64,000 bases of DNA from Pomphorhynchus laevis. Taxonomy: Eukaryota; Acanthocephala; Palaeacanthocephala; Echinorhynchida; Pomphorhynchidae. Below, piece by piece: positions 43,301 through 52,300 of the stretch. The position numbers and the translations under genes are program-made. The DNA is taken from NCBI GenBank assembly GCA_012934845.2, contig WNNJ02001874.1, forward strand, positions 248,001 to 312,000, written 5' to 3'. The notes below the pieces were generated by a model that saw only the letters and a list, made by a program, of their open reading frames with translations, had not been told where the DNA came from and did no database searches. How positions within the stretch are numbered: position 1 is the first letter of the stretch; the number at the start of each line of letters is the position of its first letter.

Positions 43301-46300
43301 TAGATATGAACATTAAATTAACATTAACTAAAACTACTATTAATTTATATCGTAAAGATGACATATTTAAATTTGCAAGAAACATATTTGTGCATGAGCA
43401 TTTATGCATACAATATAATATAAAATATCATACATTAAATAATGAAATTTTAAGAATTGCAACAATTTGTAACGATATTGGCTTTCTTCAAAATCATTTA
43501 AATAATTTAATAGTTACATATTTTAAACTAGGTTACTATAAATAAGGATTATAGGTCATCAGGAGGAACTTCTATGTTATCAGGTTTATGCCCCTAATTC
43601 CTAAACCTAACATAACAGCAGGCCCAAAAACGTGCTAAGGACGTATTTTCTCTTTTAAAATTTGATTATATAATATCTTATTCATCTTATTAATACAAAG
43701 TATATTATTTATTATCCATAAAAATTTGGCACTAAAGAGTTTAAATTTATTTTTAATATTATTGTGTTGATTTATATATTTTACTATTTTCTGCTTGATG
43801 CTATTTTTATAGTAACCTAGTTTAAAATATGCATCTATTAAAATATTTAAATGATTTTGACGAAAACCAATACCGTTACAAATTTTTGCAATTCTTATAA
43901 TTTCATTATTTAATCTATTATATTTTATATTATATGGTATGCATGAATGCTCATGCAAAAGATTATTAACATCCAAAAGATTATTAAATTAATACCTTTT
44001 TATTTAATTACTTTATTTAATAGTTTCAATTACTTTTTCATGTTTTTATAATTAATTTAAAATGTAAATATAGATATGAAGACCATCACTACTAATCCTA
44101 TATCAGACGAAGATCTTTTGCAATCTGTGAGATCATTTATTTGGTCAATTTGCACGGAAATGGTTCGTAGTTTAACATTATGATCTACTATATACTAATA
44201 TATTTAAGATTTGCAAATTGCAATCTCTCATAATATGCACTTTTATTTGGAATAATAATCATTCGTTTACTGATAAAATTGCATCTTATTCACGAGATTT
44301 CTTTGATCTAAAACCAATTTCATTTTCAATATCGTCAGAAGAAAGTCAAGTGTGGATCCTTAAAAATAAATGCTCGTAAGTTAAGAAACGTTTTTATCTT
44401 TAAACTTATATTTAAATTTATAAAAATTTATATTAAATTTTAATTGAATTATAAAATTCAATTATTAAACTATAACATTTTAATTTAAATTAAATAAATT
44501 GTTAAATTTATTTATCAGTTCTTATAAGATTGAAATGTATCGCATTTTAAATTATCGTATTGCAATTATAATTTAATGTATCGCAATTATAAATTAACCT
44601 TATCTGGTTATTTTTATTTCTTTATTTACTCGAGAACTATACATTTGGCCAACGGAACACAAATATTTAGAGTTTCGCAAAATATAAAGCTGTTGATTAG
44701 TAGATATTATGGGCTTATGACTAAAAAATATATCAACATGTTTAGATTGTTGTGGCAAAAAATAAATGATTGCTAATTTTTATTTACTAAATAATTTATT
44801 CAAACATAATATATGATTTAATTGTTTATTATAAATAGTGATCTTTGATAATATAAATGTGTTAACATTTATTCCGATTTTTATAGAACTAAGAAGATAT
44901 ATTTTTCTTAAATGTTGGTAAATGCTCTCATAGTCTTCAGATATAACTTACTCTTATTATTTTAGTTTAATTATTAGAACTAAAACTTAATCACACAATT
45001 CCTGATGATATATTAAGTATCGAAATATTTAACAGTTTAACTTTATTTGTTGAAATGCCTTTATTATAATCTATTATTTTATTATCCATAAATATAATGA
45101 TATTTATATATAATTTATTATATTTATTCTATTTATTTAAATAGAATAAAAGTTTAAATTAATAATACTTAATTATTAACAATTAAAATTTAAAATAATT
45201 AATTGCTAATGTTTATGTATAATATTATAATTGATTGTTGAAAATATTTTTATAGCCGTGTCGAGTCTTATCAGAATAGAATGAAAGAATGCTTGAAATT
45301 TAAGTTACGAGAATATGAATTAATGAAGTTACTCAGTCTAGATGTACCTGCTAATCGTAAGCTGCCTGGAATAAATTCCGTTGACGAGTCGCTGGACAAA
45401 TTGCGTGTGGTAATATTAGGATTCTAGGATAATACTTTTCAAACAAAAGTATTTTAAAATTATTTTATTTTAGTATAAAACTAAAATAAACAAAGTTAAA
45501 CTTGACTTCGACACAATTTCCAGTAAAATTCAGACCTTAGATCAAAATGTACTTAAAAGACTTAAATGGTTAAGTGGTGGACTTTCAACGGACGCTTTAA
45601 CTGTATTTCAGCGGACAAAGGAATCCCGTTTAAAAGTAATTAATGTAAGGTCATCACTTAGATATGTGTTTTATTACATTAATTATTTAATTAATTTAAA
45701 AATTAATTAAACGGACGCTTTATTTTATTTTAGCTGAATTATAAAATGTATTCGAACAAGTATCTAGATTTATTTTAAATAAAAAAATATTATTTATTAT
45801 ATATTATTTATTATTAATAGTATTTATTATTTAAAATAAATAAAAGCTAATATTATAACTTTAAAACGAGATATAAGGTTATGAGATGTTCCTAAGATTA
45901 TCCAATCTATGCCATGATTGGAAAAGGATTTATCTTATAATTTAATATAATTTAATTTCATTTTATATTTTTTCTTTTACGCTCCAAAATTATGCAGCAA
46001 AATTGGATTTTTAGAAAATCACCAGCACGATATTTCATATTGAATTGGGATTAAAGTACCAAATTAGTGAGAAAGGAAAAACAAATTTTGAGTAGACACT
46101 TATTTTCTTGTTATAAACAAGGACTTAATAAAATTTTATATGAATTGTATTCAGTTATTGATTTTCAGTTAAAAAGTTATTGATTAATATCAATTTTAAA
46201 ATAGAATATTTTTAATAAATTTTGGTAAAATAAATTTTTTCAATAAAGAATGAGTTTTATATGAGTGATTAATATTTATAAATAAGATTAGCAACACCAG

Positions 46301-49300
46301 CTTAAAATGTAATTTTTAATATAAAATTAAAATTTTTATGATTACTCTAAAATAATAAGTTTGACTTTAAAATTATATAAATACCAAACTCATAGTTTAT
46401 TAATCTATTGTTTAATTAGAAAATAAAAATACTTGTTGAAATTACATAATGATAATCTAACATAAATTATGTTCTTCATCTTTTATTAAATTAAAATATT
46501 CTCTTAACCAAAATTGTAAATTACCGCTTTATTCAAACAAACTGTTACGTTTATTAAATGTTCTATAATATTTTATATTCTTGAATAAAGTTCTTGAAGA
46601 AAACGTATCCCTATTAATATTGAGCTAAGTCATTGCCAATTATGTACTATTCATCTCACTCGAAATATATTAAAACTTTGAATAAATTAAAAGTTTATAT
46701 GTTTAAATACATTAAAAGCTAAAATACAAGTTTGACAACTTAATTGTATATTTCATTATTATATTTTGTTATTTCTTTAAACTTTCAAGTTTGATAGATG
46801 TCTTTATAAAATTCTAAAAATGAATTTTGAGAAAACAAAATTTGAAGTTTGTAGAACGTATTAAAGATTCTTGTGATTTAATTCTCGCAACATTTAAATT
46901 TTTACAATAAATTAATTAAAAATTAATTTACAATTTTAATCGTTGTGATGAAATAGAATTTAAATAAAAAGAATTAAATAAAAACTATGGCAGAATTTAA
47001 AACTTTTATTTTCTCATCATTGATTTTCCTAATTATCGATTTTACGTAACGAGTAGTTTACTTACTTCTGTTTACGATAATATAAATTTATATCACAAAA
47101 TAAAATCATTATTTTTATTTTGTGATATACGCATGCATTGATAGTATGCTGATTATTTACAGAATTTTTGCTCTAAAATGCATCTTATTGATTTTATTTA
47201 CCTGCTTTCTTTACATATACTTGTACATGTTCCATATTCGTACCGCATAAATGACTAATTGTTTTGTTAATAGTCTGAGAGATGCTCACTTGAAAATGTT
47301 ATCGATAACATTGATGCTACAACTGGTTTCAGAGACCGACTAAAACAGCTGAAAAAGTTAATAGTTAACTGTATTGATTGCTACAACGAAATAGTTCCGA
47401 AGTAAACATGATGCACTCAAGATGAAGAATTATATCATTTTTATTTTCTAGTGTTCGATCTTTAATTGAATCGGGATTAAAGTACAATGAAATATTTTCA
47501 CATGCAGAAAAGTATTTAATTAATGATAAGGTAAGCATTTTAATGATAAACAAACTGATAAGGTAAATATTAAGGAAAGTAACAATTTGAATATTATTTT
47601 GTATTAATTTTAAAATGATATCAGTTTTATTGTCGTACTGTTTGGATAATCGATAATCCTCTTGAATATTTCGAATTTTTAATTTTTATTGAAGCATAAT
47701 TTATTAACTGATATATTAACAACAAAACACAATTTCAACACCGAAATTATATTGTTTGAAAAGCGACATGTTGTATAACACTCGATGCATATTAAACTTA
47801 TATAGTGTTAAAATATAAATTGGGATAATTTTTATACCGAAATAATTTTGAGATACCATGTTATCATATAATATAAAATATTATATGATAACATATTATA
47901 TAATATTATATAAATTGGGATAATTCCCGCTGCTATGCTGAGTTGAGGAATATGGACCGAAAACTGATAACATAGCAGTTCCTCCTGATGACCTCTAATC
48001 CTTATTCTTATACGCCATCTGTTATATAATACATTAAATAATGAAATTTTAAGAATTGCAACAATATGTAATGATATTGGCTTTCTTCAAAATCATTTAA
48101 ATAATTTAATAGATAAATATTTTAAACTAGGTTACTATAAAAATAACATCAAGCAGAAAATAGTAAAATATATAAATCAACACAATAATATGAAGAATAA
48201 ATTTAAACTCTTAAGTGGCAAATTTTTATGGATGGATAATAAATAATATACTTTGCATTAGAATAAGATACTAGATAGTTATTTCAGAGGAAATACATCA
48301 TTAGCATGTATTTGGCCCCACTGCTATGTTGGGTAGAGGAGTTAGGGGCCGAATCCTGATAACATACCAACTCATACTGATGACCTCTAATCCTTATTCT
48401 GATACAACGTCTATTATTTATTTGTCGATTCATAAAAATTGACTTTTATTTTAAATTTTATTTTTTATAATTATGAAATCTTTTTAAGTTATTTATTATT
48501 TATAATTATTTAATTATTTATTATTAATAAATTTTAATAAAATAATAATATTTTATTATTTAATTATTAAATTTTGATTTAGCATTATTATGTTTTGTTT
48601 ATTTTATAATTATATTAAATACGTAGACTCAGTTAGCTGATTTGATTTTCTTGTCAAACCGATTAAGATCAGAAACAAAAAAATCCTATTTTAAATGTAA
48701 AACACTTGAGCAAATTAAATTATAAAAAGACTTTGTTCAAAAGTTAAACATCATAAATCAACCATGCATTTATTTTATATGAGATAAACACATTTGAGTG
48801 TTTGTACAAAGTGGATTAACATTAAAGCTGAAGATTATTGTCGAATATTTTTTTTCTACAATTTTGCTAAAACCAGCTAAGTCCAACTGAAATCAATTGA
48901 AATCTTATGTACTTAGCTGGTTTCTCTAAGACAACTAGAATCTATCTATTTGATTTCAAAAATCAATCCCAGCGGATGATTTTTTATGGTAAATATCATT
49001 AAAAAGATATTAATAATATATTATTCATAATTAATTATATATATAATTAATTATGAATTATATATGATATAAATTTTTTATAATGATATATATATATATA
49101 TATTTAGTTGATCTAATTATTTCAGCTAATTTTGTGAAAAACTACGTATATATAACTATTTATAATTTAATAAATTATAAATCGACCGTGGTCGATTTTT
49201 TCATGATATTCATATCTAGCTTGGTTTGGAACCGTCGCAAATTTGAAAAATAATAAGCTTATAAAATAATTTCTTATTTCAAATTTGTGATGGTTTCAAA

Positions 49301-52300
49301 CCAAACTATATATATTTATATAGTTTATTCATGAAAGAATCGACTACAGTCGATCTCGATATTACCTATTTCCATTAAATTATAAATAGTTATATATACG
49401 TAGTTTTCCACAAAATGGAACCATCACAAATTTGAAATAAGAAATTATTTTATAAGCTTATTATTTTTCAAATTTGCGACGGTTCCAAACCAAGCTAGAT
49501 ATGAATATCATGAAAAAATCGACCACGGTCGATCCCGTAATTACCTAGTTCAATGAAATTATTAATGGTTATATATACACATATATAATTGAAGAGTGAT
49601 TTTATTAATTAAATATACCACCAGAAATTATATAAATTACCATTATCTATTATAATGGTAATATTACCATTATGCTATTATTATATAATATATCGTTAAT
49701 TATATATTCCATTAAATTATAAATAAATTATAAATTTTATTATATTCCATTAAATTATAAATAGTTATATATACGTAGTTTTCCACAAAATTAGCTAAAA
49801 TAATTAGATCAACTAAATATATATAATGATATACATTTCATAATTTATATCATTATAAAAAATTTATATCATATATAATTCATAATTAATTATATATAAT
49901 TAATTATGAATTATATATTATTAATATATTTTTAAAGATATTTATCATAAAAAATCATCAGCTGGGATTGATTTTTGAAATCAAATAGATAGATTCTAGT
50001 TGTCTTAGAGAAACCATCTAAAAGGTATGCTCTTATTTGCCAAATCAACTATTTGGCAAATATATATATTTGTTCATAAGTTTATAAAAGTTCATATAAT
50101 GGATTTATGGGCAGCGTATAAGTTGATTCAGCTGATTCAGTTGTATGGCTTTAGAAGCAGAAAATCCATGCGAGTTTACAAATTGAAATATTTGTAAATT
50201 ATATTTTATAGTATCAATTTTATATAGACGGAAAACAAATCTTTGTAATATAAATTGTGTTTAGAAATTTTGTGAGCTTGTTTGGGTACGATCGGAAATT
50301 ATCGGTTATCTCTACGAAAACGAAGAAGCACTTAACCGAACTAACAAACGAATTTCCGATAATAAAAAGAATTCAGCCGAAAATCGTGTATGTTTAGTAT
50401 TTTAGGTCAACAAAATGTATTGTAAATTTAATGGATTTTCATGGATTTTTACATATTTTATCAAATATTTGTCGAAACATCGTTACGCGATCTGAAGTTT
50501 TATTTCATTTGTGCACGTATTAGCTTGTATAATTTATATTTATAAATTCTATATAAATTATAAATTCATTAAACATTATAAAATGTTTTTATAAAAAATT
50601 AAAATTAAACATTATCATTATCAAATGCAGATATCCTATAATGATATTATATATAATGTTTAATCTTATATATTTAATAATATTTCTTAAATAAATGTTT
50701 CTTTAATAAATGCAGATATCCTATAATGATATTATATATAATGTTTAATCTTATATATTTAATAATATTTCTTAAATAAATGTTTCTTTAATAAATGCAG
50801 ATATCCTATAATGATATTATATATAATGTTTAATCTTATATATTTAATAATATTTCTTCATGTGTAATCATCTAATAATGATATATTTAAAAATAGTTAA
50901 TATTATAATTATTTCCTTTAATCTAGCTCCAATAATTATTTATCAATAATAGATAAGTATCAACTATTTAATATTATATAATTAATCTTATATTATATAT
51001 AATATATTAAAATACTAATATTATATATTAATATGTTGCATATAAATAACATTAATATAACATAAATAATATATAACATAAAGATAGTTTTCAATATGCG
51101 TTGTTGAACACTTCCATATTATACTCTTTAGTTCAACAAAATTCAGTTATATGTCTAGTTCATGTTATTTTGATAATTATTTTAAAACTGTATTACGACA
51201 ATATGGCTTTTGTAAGACTAATTTTCATGTTTAAGTAATTACGTCGCATTTTTTAAGAAATACATCACTTATATAATACTTGACAGCAGACGGATTTGTA
51301 AATTCTGCTTTGCGTCAACAAAATGTATTTACTAGTCTGTGAGATCTGCTTTTTCCAACACAATGTATACCCTTAATTAAGATTTAATATAACATAATAA
51401 TCACGGCATTAAGAGTTTAGTAGAATAGTTTTTTAGTTCTTTCGTAGATTAAACTAAAATGGGGCGTAGATTTTTAGTTGATAAAGTTAAATTAAATTAA
51501 TATTAATTATTAATTAAATTATTAATTAAATTCATTTAATTAATAATTAATTATTTATTTAAATATTAATTAAATTTATTATTAATTTATTATTAAATTA
51601 ATCATAAATTAATTATTTTTAAATTAAACTTCACGTATATTTAATGCTAGTTAGGAATTAAATACTAAACCTGGGCGCTTTAATGAAAGCAGTGATTTAA
51701 TAACATTCGTAGCAGAAACGGGAATGTGGTCATAATATACAGGCATTTAAATGTACGTTTGGCATCATTTGATCGATTTTTTTTAAAAACTAATCTTTAT
51801 TTTCTTAAATCATTTTATAATCAAATAGCAGTACGATACAATTTTGCGGATCTTATCACATGGTGACCCACAATTTGATGTTTCGCTGTTGTTTGATGGT
51901 AAGCTGTTGCTTACCATCATTCGACTTGTTTGCTGCGTATATAGTTTCACATTATTGATTTATTCTGAACATTTTTCATATTAAATGGAATTTCTGATAT
52001 TTCAAATTTAATATGTAATAGCATGAGAAAATTTAACCTTCAATTTGATAACCTACCTTTATAATAAACTTTAAGAATCTTAAACTGGGCATCTTAAAAG
52101 TGTGTGTTATATTAAATGGACACTGTTCCATCCTTTATTAAATTATGCTACGTATATATAATAATTTTATTTGCCATTAAATATAGCATAGCAGTTCATG
52201 CTTATTACCTCTAATTCTTATTCTTATACATCGTCTGGTATTTATTAATTAATTCATGAAAATTGATTTTTATTTTAAATTTCAATTTTAAATGTTGATT

